Of a stretch of DNA of 18,829 nucleotides, positions 1 to 6,874 are shown one piece after another. Where the stretch lies: assembly GCA_034428935.1 (NCBI GenBank), contig DAOUHB010000168.1, positions 1 through 18,829 of the forward strand, given 5' to 3'. This DNA comes from JAAYZQ01 sp034428935 (GTDB lineage Bacteria; Chloroflexota; Anaerolineae; JAAYZQ01). The notes beneath the pieces are model-generated. The model made no database searches and had not been told where the DNA came from. It saw nothing but the letters and a program-made list of their open reading frames with translations. The position numbers were made by a program, and so were the translations under genes. The first letter of the stretch is position 1; every line of letters starts with the position of its first letter.

Positions 1-911
1 CGCATCTGCCCGGGGTTCGACTCTTCCGGAAAGGCAATGGCGCACTGATCGGCGCCCAGCACCCGGGCGATGCCCCGCACGGCATTGTCCAACACGGTGG
101 GCATGTCCAGCGAGCTGGAGGTCTGCTGGCTGGCCTCAAAAAGGTAGAGCAGGCTCTTGATCTGGTCGAGGGACGCCTGGCTGATGTCCTGCATCTCCCG
201 GCTGTGGGCCCGCAGCCCGACGATAATCTGCTGGTAGACGGCGATGGCGATGAGGGGATAGGCGACCAGGTTGGCCAGCCGCTGCCAGACAGGCAGATGG
301 GGGGCGGCCGGCGCAAAGGACAACTGGGCCACCGCGCCGAGGCCGGCAAACAGCAGCGCTGCCGCCAGCGTGCCCCACCCCGCAGGCCGGCTACGCAGCA
401 CGGCGGCGATTGCCAGGACCGCGAGGCCGAGCTGGACAGCGCTCCCCACGATGGCCTGCCAGTGGCCGTTATAGCTCAGCGCCCCGTCGACGGCCAGTTC
501 CCGGCTCCAGAATACGGCCAGGGCCGCCGATCCCAGGATGATGGCGAGGAGAATCGCGCCCAGGACCTGATCCCACAGCCGGCCCCGCTGCCAGGCGGGT
601 GGCATGTAGGCCCAGGCCAGGAGAGCCAGGCTTGCCGCGTCCACGGCGTGCTCAAGGGGAGGGAGGAGAACCACGGGATCCACCCGGCCGCCGGAGGCGA
701 ACAGGCTGCCGGCGACGTATACGATGCGCAGCAGCAACAAGCCCCCCATGGCCAGGAGAAGGCGGTGGGCAGGCTCCTGGCGCGAGCGCCGCCACTCTCC
801 CCGGGCCATGCCCCAGCCAAACCACAAGGCCCACAGGAGCAGCAGGTGATAGACCAGGCTGCCCTGTGGACTGCTCAGTAGCTTGCCTGCTTCTGATAGA
901 ACGTACATCAT
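1..911 (-). CDS. Seven-TM membrane sensor protein with GAF domain, probable histidine kinase (partial, 3' end outside window)
   Basis: An open frame runs from an ATG at 911-909 to the left edge without a stop, giving 303 residues; an in-frame TGA at 959-957 bounds it upstream. Seven hydrophobic stretches are visible at about residues 17-35, 50-71, 79-103, 112-135, 152-172, 179-200 and 210-234. A polar helical linker follows (about 235-262), then the beginning of a GAF domain (from about 257: LFEASQQTSSSLDMPTVL, then RVLGADQCAIAF). In known proteins this order (multi-TM sensor, linker, GAF) usually precedes HisKA and HATPase domains, so a sensor kinase is likely. A GGDEF or SpoIIE output is possible because the C-terminus is not seen. 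It has its own promoter (993-1021) and lies beyond the ribosomal terminator, so it is a separate unit. The Shine-Dalgarno is weak (GAGCGTGAA before ATG-ATG), and either methionine could be used. Confidence 0.85.
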   Translation of the reverse strand, partial: MMYVLSEAGKLLSSPQGSLVYHLLLLWALWFGWGMARGEWRRSRQEPAHRLLLAMGGLLLLRIVYVAGSLFASGGRVDPVVLLPPLEHAVDAASLALLAWAYMPPAWQRGRLWDQVLGAILLAIILGSAALAVFWSRELAVDGALSYNGHWQAIVGSAVQLGLAVLAIAAVLRSRPAGWGTLAAALLFAGLGAVAQLSFAPAAPHLPVWQRLANLVAYPLIAIAVYQQIIVGLRAHSREMQDISQASLDQIKSLLYLFEASQQTSSSLDMPTVLDNAVRGIARVLGADQCAIAFPEESNPGQM

Positions 912-992
912 TTCACGCTCGTGCGGTGCGCATCGCTGCTCACTTGAAGGATTCAGTCACGACCGGTGTCCTCGCCACTCCCGATGTGTGCT

Positions 993-1021
993 ATTATACC
1001 AGCTTTTAACCTGCTTGGCAA
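993..1021 (-). promoter_or_regulatory. Sigma70-type promoter for the 7TM-GAF gene
   Basis: On the minus strand a -35 box TTGCCA (1021-1016) is followed after exactly 17 nt by a perfect -10 box TATAAT (998-993), which is preceded by TGG. Transcription would start near 986 and leave a leader of about 75 nt before the ATG at 911. It lies immediately downstream of the ribosomal terminator, which fits a new transcription unit. The boxes and spacing are read directly; activity is inferred. Confidence 0.8.
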
Positions 1022-1038
1022 TAGCCGGCCGCACAACG

Positions 1039-1072
1039 ATAAAAGGGGATGAGCCAAACGGCTTCATCCCCT
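1039..1072 (-). terminator. Rho-independent terminator ending the ribosomal protein run
   Basis: Read on the minus strand, AGGGGATGAAGCC (1072-1060), a GUUU loop (1059-1056) and GGCTCATCCCCT (1055-1044) form a 12-bp stem with a single bulged A. The T-rich TTTTAT follows (1044-1039, sharing its first T with the stem). The rpsI stop codon is 100 nt upstream. This is the only hairpin with a T-run that I see anywhere in the gene run, so it is the likely 3' end of the whole operon. Confidence 0.85.
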
Positions 1073-1171
1073 CTCGTGCCCATGCTGTCCGGGCCGGCGT
1101 GGTCCGTGGCAGGCGGCGCGACGCCACTGCGCCGCGGCGCGCGCACACGAACGCACCCTCCCGGCCGCTTT

Positions 1172-1570
1172 CTAGCGCTTGGTGTACTGCGGTGCCTTCC
1201 GGGCGCGCTTGAGTCCGGGCTTTTTGCGCTCCTTCTCGCGGGGATCGCGAGTCAGGAACCCTGCATCGCGCAGGGGCGCCTTGGCCTGCGGGTCATACAG
1301 GAGAAGAGCCCGCGCCAGACCATGCCGGATTGCCTCGGCCTGGCCTGTGATGCCACCACCACGGACGATGACCGACAAATTGAACCGCCCCTCGTTGCTG
1401 GTGACCTTCAAGGGAGCGACGACCGCGGTCTGGTCCTGCATACGGCCGAAATACTCCTCCGCCGACTTGCCGTTGACCACGATCTCGCCCTGGCCGGGAT
1501 AGAGGCGCACGCGCGCCACGGCCCGCTTGCGACGGCCAACCCCTTCGTAATAGCGTATCTCTTCAGACAT
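1172..1570 (-). CDS. rpsI: 30S ribosomal protein S9
   Basis: S9 is a small-subunit protein whose basic C-terminal tail reaches the tRNA anticodon stem in the P site. The 132-residue product has the family opening (YYEGVGRRKRAVARVRLYPG), the central VRGGGITGQAEAIRHGLARAL core, and the invariant ending, lysine-rich and closing in QYTKR. Length matches the family (about 128-132). The start ATG follows an AGGAGAGG site. It lies 10 nt after rplM, the universal L13-S9 pairing, and is the last gene of the ribosomal run. A 100-nt GC-rich tail separates its TAG from the terminator hairpin; I see nothing coding in that tail. Confidence 0.98.
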   Translation of the reverse strand: MSEEIRYYEGVGRRKRAVARVRLYPGQGEIVVNGKSAEEYFGRMQDQTAVVAPLKVTSNEGRFNLSVIVRGGGITGQAEAIRHGLARALLLYDPQAKAPLRDAGFLTRDPREKERKKPGLKRARKAPQYTKR

Positions 1571-1580
1571 CTATCCTCTC

Positions 1581-2009
1581 CTAGATCTCTAGCGCCTTGG
1601 GCTGCTGCGCCTCGTGGGGGTGCGCATCACCCGCGTACACCTTCAGCTTCTTGATCATCTGCCGCCCGAGCTTGTTCTTGGGCAACATGCCCCGCACGGC
1701 TGCCTGGAGCACGCGTTCCGGATGCCGGCTCAGTTGATCGCGAAGGCTGATGCTCGTCAGCCCCCCGGGATAGCCCGAGTGGCGATGGTAGAATTTCTGA
1801 TCCAATTTGTTGCCGGTAACCCGTACCTTCTCGGCGTTGATGACAATGACAAAGTCGCCGGTGTCCAGGTGCGGAGTATAGATCGGCTTGTGCTTGCCCC
1901 TGAGAATGGGCGCGATCTTGGAAGCCAGGCGCCCGAGGGTCTGCCCCTCCGCGTCCACGACATACCACTTGCGTTCGACTTTTTCTGCTTGAGCCGTAAA
2001 TGTCCTCAC
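1581..2009 (-). CDS. rplM: 50S ribosomal protein L13
   Basis: L13 is an early-assembly 23S rRNA binding protein of the large subunit. The 142 residues show the conserved KWYVVDAEGQTLGRLAS start, the PHLDTGDFVIVINAEKV segment, the YHRHSGYPGG loop and the AVRGMLPKNKLGR motif; length is exactly typical. The start is GTG (2009-2007), preceded by AAGGAGTTACGTC. It overlaps the truA stop in a GTGA arrangement, so translation is probably coupled to truA. rpsI follows after 10 nt. The Shine-Dalgarno lies inside the 3' end of truA. Confidence 0.98.
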   Translation of the reverse strand: MRTFTAQAEKVERKWYVVDAEGQTLGRLASKIAPILRGKHKPIYTPHLDTGDFVIVINAEKVRVTGNKLDQKFYHRHSGYPGGLTSISLRDQLSRHPERVLQAAVRGMLPKNKLGRQMIKKLKVYAGDAHPHEAQQPKALEI

Positions 2010-2800
2010 GACGTAACTCCTTCACTCGCAGCGTAATTCACTTCTACCAGGCACAGACCGTGGGCTGGGGCCACCCGCTTGACCCGGCTGCGATCGCGGG
2101 CCTCCAGGATCGCACGAAACTCCTCGACCGAGATCTCTTTCCAGCCTACCAGTGCCAATGTGCCTACGATGCTCCGCACCATGCGAAACAGAAACGCGTT
2201 CGCTTCGAGATGAAAAGTGAGAAGCGAGCCACTCTCTTTCCACTCTGCCCTGAGCACCGTGCGCACCGTACTCGCTTTGCTCCCAACGCGGCCCCTTTCT
2301 GGAGGCCGCCCAAAAGTCCCCATGTCCTGGGACCCCAGCAGCAGCTTGCTGGCCTCGGCCATTCGCCCCACGTCCAGCTCCCTGGTCACGTGCCAGGCCG
2401 TCCTCCTGTACAAGGGCGACGGCCAGCGCCGGTTCAGGATCGAGTAGCGATAGGTCCGGCTTCGGGCGCTGAACCGCGGGTGAAACCCCTCGGGCGCCCG
2501 TCCCAATGCCAGCACCGCCACGTCGGCTGCCAGGACGGCATTCAGCCCCCGGTGCAGGTCGTCCAGGCCGTGCTTCCAGTCCACCTCAAAGCGGACGACC
2601 TGTCCCTCGGCATGAACGCCCCGATCCGTACGCCCCGCACCCACGACCCTCGTCGGGCTGCCCGACAGCACGGCCAGCGCCCGCTCCAGCTCTCCCTGGA
2701 CCGTCCGCTCGCCCGCCTGGATCTGAAACCCATAAAAGTCGGTGCCATCGTACTCGATCTTGGCCCACAGGCGAGGGGCGGCGACTGAGCCCGGCTCCAT
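2006..2800 (-). CDS. truA: tRNA pseudouridine(38-40) synthase TruA
   Basis: TruA isomerises uridines 38, 39 and 40 of the tRNA anticodon arm to pseudouridine. The catalytic signature GAGRTDRGVHA is present, with the nucleophilic aspartate at residue 59 (E. coli Asp60). Other family segments are the N-terminal KIEYDGTDFYGFQIQ, the central FHPRFSARSRTYRYSI and the C-terminal FLFRMVRSIVGTL. I prefer the ATG at 2800-2798 (264 aa), which has AAGGGCAGG just before it; a GTG at 2812-2810 would add four residues but has no clear ribosome site. The gene sits between rplQ and rplM, as in many Gram-positive genomes, but without the ECF transporter genes often found there. Its stop overlaps the rplM start by 4 nt. 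Confidence 0.96.
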   Translation of the reverse strand: MEPGSVAAPRLWAKIEYDGTDFYGFQIQAGERTVQGELERALAVLSGSPTRVVGAGRTDRGVHAEGQVVRFEVDWKHGLDDLHRGLNAVLAADVAVLALGRAPEGFHPRFSARSRTYRYSILNRRWPSPLYRRTAWHVTRELDVGRMAEASKLLLGSQDMGTFGRPPERGRVGSKASTVRTVLRAEWKESGSLLTFHLEANAFLFRMVRSIVGTLALVGWKEISVEEFRAILEARDRSRVKRVAPAHGLCLVEVNYAASEGVTS

Positions 2801-2836
2801 CCTGCCCTTCACGCCGCGACCCCAGGCCAGGCTTCC

Positions 2837-3334
2837 CTATTCTACCAGCTCCAGGATGGCCATGCGGGCCGCGTCTCCCTTGCGCTCGCCGAGCTTGAAC
2901 ATCCGGGTATACCCCCCCGGCCGATCCTCGAAGCGAGGCGCGATCTCTTCCACGAGCTTGTGGGCCACATCGTGGTCCGTCAGCTCGGCCAGCAACTGGC
3001 GCCGGGCGTGCAGGGCCATCTCGGCGGCCATGCGCCCCAGGGTATCCTCGTCACCTTCATCCGCCAGGGCGATGAGCTGATCCGCGCGCCGGGCATTGAA
3101 CCAGGCCGCCAGCTTCTCGGTGTTCCGCTGCTTGGCCAGCTCCACGACCCGTTCTGCCCGCGCCTTGCGCGCCTTGGTCACCAGGCGTTCCGCCAGGGGG
3201 CGGACGGCCCGGGCCTTGGCCTCCGTGGTCTGGATCCGCTCGTGGCGGAACAACTCCGTGATCAGATTGCGATATAGAGCTCGCCGATGGCCGCTCGAGC
3301 GGCCCAGATGGCGGCCGGCTTTACCATGTCTCAT
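2837..3334 (-). CDS. rplQ: 50S ribosomal protein L17 with an enlarged central region
   Basis: L17 binds 23S rRNA near the exit-tunnel side of the large subunit. The N-terminus (MRHGKAGRHLGRSSGHRRAL, then RIQTTEAKAR) and C-terminus (EEIAPRFEDRPGGYTR, then LGERKGDAARMAILELV) are clearly L17. The product is 165 residues, whereas the family is usually about 115-130. The excess lies in one block at about residues 59-106, between the LVTKARK helix and the LHARRQLL helix. It reads as amphipathic and charged (RVVELAKQRNTEKLAAWFNA and ADEGDEDTLGRMAAEMA). The frame is intact and composition resembles the rest, so this is an insertion rather than an error. It follows rpoA after a 131-nt spacer; the site TTGAGGC precedes the ATG. 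Confidence 0.97.
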   Translation of the reverse strand: MRHGKAGRHLGRSSGHRRALYRNLITELFRHERIQTTEAKARAVRPLAERLVTKARKARAERVVELAKQRNTEKLAAWFNARRADQLIALADEGDEDTLGRMAAEMALHARRQLLAELTDHDVAHKLVEEIAPRFEDRPGGYTRMFKLGERKGDAARMAILELVE

Positions 3335-3427
3335 TTTGCCTCAATGCCTCCAGACAAATTGGCAGGCTGCCTATCCCGGTGCGTGTCCCTGCTAGCCTGC
3401 CCTCAGACACACCCCTCGCCGGTCAGC

Positions 3428-3450
3428 CCGGGCGCCTGCGTGGCGCCCGG
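3428..3450 (-). promoter_or_regulatory. Perfect 9-bp GC hairpin in the rpoA-rplQ spacer
   Basis: On the minus strand CCGGGCGCC (3450-3442), loop ACGCA and GGCGCCCGG (3436-3428) form a perfect stem, 15 nt after the rpoA stop codon. No T-run follows, so it is not an intrinsic terminator by sequence. It could stabilise the upstream transcript end, act as a processing site or slow transcription. The remaining spacer (3427-3335) holds no reading frame or promoter that I recognise. Confidence 0.55.
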
Positions 3451-3465
3451 CCATGACCCTCGATC

Positions 3466-4413
3466 CTATTCAGGCGGCAGGGGCCAGTAGCCCTTCTGCC
3501 GCAGGTTGTCCTTCAACTCATCCAACGACTTTTGCCCAAAGTTCCGAATGGCGAGGAGCTCTTCCTCATCCCGCTCCAGCTTCTCGATGATCTCGCCGAC
3601 CTTGGTGATCCCCGCCCGCTTCAGGCAGTTAAAGGCCCGCACGGAAAGGTCCAGGTCCTCGATGTTGGCCTCGGCGATCCGCTCCGGGATCTTGCTCTCC
3701 TCGGCTTCGGGCTCGACCTCGAGGGTCACGTCACCAAATTCGGCAATGATGGCCATGTGCCTGGCCAGGATCTGGGCCCCGGTGCTCAGCGCCTCCGAGG
3801 GCGAAACGGTCCCGTCGGTCCAGATCTCGAAAGAGAGCCGGTCAAAGTTGCTGCTCTGGCCGATTCTGGCTCGCTCGACCTTGTAGTTGATCTTGCGAAC
3901 GGGGGAAAAGACGGCGTCCGTTGGGATCTCGGCCACCGGCAGTTTTCCCCGCTCTTCGGCGGGCGAGTAGCCCCGCCCACGCGAGACGGTCATCTCCATC
4001 TCCAGGTCGGCTTCCGGCGAATCGGTCGTCAGCAAATACTGCTCCGGATTCACCACGTCCACCGTCGGAGGGCACACGATGTCGCCCGCGGTGACAATGC
4101 CCTCACCCTTGACCTCCAGGCGGAGGCGGGCCTGTTCCTCACCCTCGTCCACGAACTTGAACCGGACGAGCTTCAGGTTCAGGAGCAGCGAAGTCATGTC
4201 TTCCCGCACGTGCGGGACGGTAGCAAACTCGTGATGAATGCCCCTCACCTGTACCGAGGTGATAGCCGCGCCCTCCAGCGACGAAAGCAGGATGCGCCGC
4301 AGAGCGTTACCCACGGTCGTTCCGTAACCGCTCTCCATCGGACCGATGATGAAACGGCCATAGTTCCTCGCTTGAGCATCAGACTCGATTTTGGGCAAGA
4401 CCAGGTTTAACAA
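3466..4413 (-). CDS. rpoA: DNA-directed RNA polymerase subunit alpha
   Basis: Alpha dimerises to nucleate RNA polymerase assembly, and its C-terminal domain contacts upstream promoter DNA and activators. Visible segments are the N-terminal domain (NYGRFIIGPMESGYGTTVGN, LRRILLSSLEGAAITSVQVR, then EFATVPHVREDM), and after a linker the helix-hairpin-helix C-terminal domain from about residue 250 (IEDLDLSVRAFNCLKRAGI, then LLAIRNFGQKSLDELK). I place the start at the TTG at 4413-4411, which has AAGGGGGT about 6 nt before it and gives the expected MLNLVLPKIES opening and 315 residues. An open extension to 4482 adds unconserved residues encoded by the upstream spacer. The gene is flanked by two hairpin-bearing spacers (90 and 131 nt), unlike its tightly packed neighbours. 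Confidence 0.97.
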   Translation of the reverse strand: MLNLVLPKIESDAQARNYGRFIIGPMESGYGTTVGNALRRILLSSLEGAAITSVQVRGIHHEFATVPHVREDMTSLLLNLKLVRFKFVDEGEEQARLRLEVKGEGIVTAGDIVCPPTVDVVNPEQYLLTTDSPEADLEMEMTVSRGRGYSPAEERGKLPVAEIPTDAVFSPVRKINYKVERARIGQSSNFDRLSFEIWTDGTVSPSEALSTGAQILARHMAIIAEFGDVTLEVEPEAEESKIPERIAEANIEDLDLSVRAFNCLKRAGITKVGEIIEKLERDEEELLAIRNFGQKSLDELKDNLRQKGYWPLPPE

Positions 4414-4453
4414 ATGGCACCCCCTTTGCTCGCGAAACCTTGCCCGTGCGAGA

Positions 4454-4480
4454 GGGCGGGCGCCCCTGTAGGCGCCACCC
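4454..4480 (-). promoter_or_regulatory. Hairpin in the rpsD-rpoA spacer
   Basis: On the minus strand GGGTGGCGCC (4480-4471), loop TACAGG and GGCGCCCGCCC (4464-4454) pair over 10 bp with one bulged C and one G-U pair. It ends about 30 nt before the rpoA ribosome site. There is no following T-run. It could mask or expose the rpoA start or set the rpoA to rpsD ratio; that role is an inference. Confidence 0.5.
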
Positions 4481-4503
4481 ACCCGCCGGCAGAATTCTAT
4501 GGC

Positions 4504-5139
4504 CTAACGGCTGTAATACTCCACGATCAACTGCTCGTTGAGGGTAACGTCCAGGTCACCTCGATCGGGCATGGACAGAACGCGCCCCGTCAGAAGCTCG
4601 TCATCCCGGCTGAGCCACTCGGGCACCCCGCGATGCTCCAGATCCTGGGCCATCTCCTTGAACATCGTCATCTGCCGGCTAGCGGGCCGGATGCTCACGA
4701 CGTCACCAAGCTCGACCAGGTAGGACGGCACGTTCACCCGATGGCCGTTCACCTCGATGTGGCCATGGCGCACCACTTGCCGCGCCTGGGGCCGCGATGC
4801 CGCAAAGCCCAGCCGGTATACCACGTTGTCCAGGCGGCTTTCGAGCAAGGCCAGCAGGTTGGCTCCCGTCAGGCCACGCCGTCGCTCTGCCTCTGCGAAA
4901 TAGCGGCGGAACTGTCGCTCCATCACACCATATACCCGGCGCGCCTTCTGCTTGGCCCGCAACTGCAGTCCGTAATCGGACACCTTTCTCTGAAACTGTG
5001 ACTGTCTGCCGTGCAAGCCGGGCGGATAGGCGCGTCGCTCTATCGCACACTTTGGTGAGTAGCAGCGCTCGCCTTTCAGGAAGAGCTTCTCTCCCTCGCG
5101 ACGACATAGCCTGCAAACCGGGTCCGTATTTCTTGCCAT
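4504..5139 (-). CDS. rpsD: 30S ribosomal protein S4, zinc-binding type
   Basis: S4 nucleates 16S rRNA folding at the 5' domain and in many bacteria also represses the alpha operon by binding its mRNA. The ATG at 5139-5137 is chosen because AGGAGGTATA lies directly before it and MARNTDPVCRLCRREGEKLF is the family opening; the open frame upstream to 5208 is not conserved. The product is 211 aa. Cysteines 9, 12, 26 and 31 form the N-terminal zinc knot of C+ type S4. An S4 RNA-binding domain follows (RLDNVVYRLGFAASRPQARQ, then VRHGHIEVNGHRVNVPSYLV). The gene follows rpsK by 34 nt. Confidence 0.97.
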   Translation of the reverse strand: MARNTDPVCRLCRREGEKLFLKGERCYSPKCAIERRAYPPGLHGRQSQFQRKVSDYGLQLRAKQKARRVYGVMERQFRRYFAEAERRRGLTGANLLALLESRLDNVVYRLGFAASRPQARQVVRHGHIEVNGHRVNVPSYLVELGDVVSIRPASRQMTMFKEMAQDLEHRGVPEWLSRDDELLTGRVLSMPDRGDLDVTLNEQLIVEYYSR

Positions 5140-5173
5140 TATACCTCCTAGTCGTGGGCCAACAAGGCCTACG

Positions 5174-5572
5174 CTAAACCCTTCGCCTCTTGGGCGGCCG
5201 GCAGCCATTGTGCGGAATGGGTGTTACGTCGGTAATAGAGCGCACCACCATACCCGCCGCTTGCAAAGAGCGGATGGCTGCCTCGCGTCCCGGGCCCGGG
5301 CCCTTGACAAAGATGTCCAGCTCGCGCATCCCATTGTCCTGGGCCACCCGTGCCGCCTGTTGGGCCGCGAGCTGCGCCGCGTAGGGCGTGCTCTTGCGCG
5401 ACCCCTTGAAGCCAGCAGTACCGGCGCTCGCCCAGGCAATGGTGTTCCCTTGCGGGTCCGTGAGCGTAATGATCGTATTGTTGAACGTGGCCTGGATGTG
5501 AGCCTGGCCCCTCGGGATATTCCTTCGTTCTCTGCGCGCCCCACGCCGCGCCCCAACTCGTCTTCTACCCAT
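5174..5572 (-). CDS. rpsK: 30S ribosomal protein S11
   Basis: S11 lies on the platform of the small subunit beside the E-site mRNA. The 132-residue protein has the conserved IQATFNNTIITLTDPQGN, WASAGTAGFKGSRKSTPYAA and FVKGPGPGREAAIRSL segments and the typical ending DVTPIPHNGCRPPKRRRV. The basic N-terminus (GRRRVGARRGARRERRN) is family-like. An excellent site, GAGGAGGAAGC, precedes the ATG. It lies between rpsM (21 nt) and rpsD, the normal alpha-operon order. Confidence 0.98.
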   Translation of the reverse strand: MGRRRVGARRGARRERRNIPRGQAHIQATFNNTIITLTDPQGNTIAWASAGTAGFKGSRKSTPYAAQLAAQQAARVAQDNGMRELDIFVKGPGPGREAAIRSLQAAGMVVRSITDVTPIPHNGCRPPKRRRV

Positions 5573-5593
5573 GCTTCCTCCTCAAACCACCGA

Positions 5594-5977
5594 TTACTTC
5601 TTGGCCCGCGCGCGGCGCTTGCCGGCCACAGTCTTGCGCGAACCACGGTTCTGGCGTGCGTTGGTTCGGGTTCGCTGGCCGCGCACCGGCAGGTTGCGCC
5701 GGTGGCGGATGCCCCGGTAGCATGCGATCTCTTGCAGGCGCTTGATGTTCATGGCCACCTCGCGCCGCAGATCGCCCTCGACCCGGTAGTTCCGGTCAAT
5801 GATCTCGCGCAGCTTGGCCACCTCGACCTCGGCCAGATCCCGGACACGCGTGTCGGGACTGACATCGGCCTGCTTGAGGATCTTTTTGCTGGTCGAGCGG
5901 CCGATCCCATAGATATAGGTCAGCGAGATCTCGACCTGCTTGTCACGGGGCAAGTCTATACCTGCAATACGTGCCAT
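5594..5977 (-). CDS. rpsM: 30S ribosomal protein S13
   Basis: S13 sits in the head of the small subunit and forms bridges to the large subunit and contacts to P-site tRNA. The 127 residues begin MARIAGIDLPRDKQVEISLT and continue with YIYGIGRSTSKKIL, the RLQEIACYRGIRHRRNLPVR block and the RGQRTRTNARQNRG motif, ending in a lysine/arginine-rich tail. Length is typical. GGGGAGGAAAAGA precedes the ATG. It is separated from rpmJ by only 12 nt and heads the alpha-operon segment. Confidence 0.98.
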   Translation of the reverse strand: MARIAGIDLPRDKQVEISLTYIYGIGRSTSKKILKQADVSPDTRVRDLAEVEVAKLREIIDRNYRVEGDLRREVAMNIKRLQEIACYRGIRHRRNLPVRGQRTRTNARQNRGSRKTVAGKRRARAKK

Positions 5978-5989
5978 TCTTTTCCTCCC

Positions 5990-6103
5990 CTAGCCCTGTC
6001 GCTGCTTATGCTTCGGGTTGACACAGATCACCCGCACCACACCCCGGCGCTTGATGATCTTGCATTTCTCACAACGTCGCTTAACAGACGGTCTGACTTT
6101 CAT
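5990..6103 (-). CDS. rpmJ: 50S ribosomal protein L36, zinc-binding type
   Basis: I read this 37-residue gene by translating the minus strand from ATG (6103-6101) to TAG (5992-5990). It begins MKVRPSVKRRCEKCK and ends VICVNPKHKQRQG, the standard short L36. Cys11, Cys14, Cys27 and His32 make the zinc site of the C+ form. L36 binds 23S rRNA helices late in large-subunit assembly. The ribosome site GAGGAGGCGAC precedes the start. It lies 15 nt downstream of map and 12 nt upstream of rpsM, so there is no room for the infA gene often found between map and rpmJ. Confidence 0.97.
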   Translation of the reverse strand: MKVRPSVKRRCEKCKIIKRRGVVRVICVNPKHKQRQG

Positions 6104-6118
6104 GTCGCCTCCTCGGCC

Positions 6119-6874
6119 CTACAACCTTGTCAGTATCTCCGGGCCGTTCTTTGTCACTGCTACAGTATGCTCAAAATGGGCCGAGCGCGCTCCATCGGCC
6201 GTGACCACGGTCCATTGGTCCTTCAACACCCTGGTCCGCCATCCGCCAAGGTTCACCATGGGCTCCAGGGCAAAGGTCATGCCGGGCCGCAAGCGCGTGC
6301 GCCCCGAGACCCGCGGATCGTAGTAGTTCGGGATCTGTGGATCTTCGTGCATGTGCTGCCCAATGCCGTGCCCCGTGTATTCGCGGACGACCTCGCAATT
6401 CTGGCTCCGCACATAGTCCTCGATGGCCTTGGAGATTTCCCAGGTCCAGTTGCCCGGCCGCGCCATTTCAATGCCGACGCGCAGCGCCTCGGCCGTCACG
6501 TCCATCAGCCGCTGGCTTTCGCCATCGATCTCGCCGACGGCAACCGTGATGGCTGCGTCTCCGTGATAGCCCTTGTGGATGGCACCCACGTCGACGCTGA
6601 CAATGTCCCCTTCCTTCAGCACGTAGGCCCCCGGAATGCCGTGCACGATCTGCTCGTTCACCGAGGTGCACACCATGCCCGGGAATCCACGGTAGCCTTT
6701 GAAAGACGGAATCGCCCCGTGCTTGTCGACGATGACGCGGCCGGCAATCGCTTCCAGGTCGGCCGTCGTCATCCCCGGGCTTACGGCCTTCCCGATCTCG
6801 GCCAGCACCTCGGCGACGATGGCGCCCGCCTGGCGCATCAGGCCCAGTTCCCGTGCAGATTTAATGGTAATCAT
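6119..6874 (-). CDS. map: Methionine aminopeptidase, type I
   Basis: Map removes the initiator methionine from new proteins in the cytosol. The 251-aa product carries the five metal ligands of the pita-bread fold: Asp95 (VSVDVGAIH), Asp106 (GYHGDAAIT), His169 (TGHGIGQHMHEDP), Glu204 (FALEPMV) and Glu235 (FEHTVAV). His78 (EQIVHGIP) is the conserved substrate-side histidine. There is no N-terminal zinc-finger or linker extension, so it is a type Ia-like enzyme. Its ATG overlaps the adk stop in ATGA, which suggests translational coupling. The spc-operon context (secY-adk-map) is standard. Confidence 0.98.
   Translation of the reverse strand: MITIKSARELGLMRQAGAIVAEVLAEIGKAVSPGMTTADLEAIAGRVIVDKHGAIPSFKGYRGFPGMVCTSVNEQIVHGIPGAYVLKEGDIVSVDVGAIHKGYHGDAAITVAVGEIDGESQRLMDVTAEALRVGIEMARPGNWTWEISKAIEDYVRSQNCEVVREYTGHGIGQHMHEDPQIPNYYDPRVSGRTRLRPGMTFALEPMVNLGGWRTRVLKDQWTVVTADGARSAHFEHTVAVTKNGPEILTRL

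Noticed and set aside
204..881. A 225-codon plus-strand frame and shorter minus-strand frames near the left edge
   Set aside because: They are shadows of the minus-strand 7TM-GAF frame that is open from 911 to the edge, which alone shows membrane helices and a GAF-like sequence.
3428..3450. The rpoA-rplQ hairpin as an intrinsic terminator
   Set aside because: No T-run follows the stem and rplQ continues in the same direction after a good ribosome site, so it is listed only as a possible regulatory structure.
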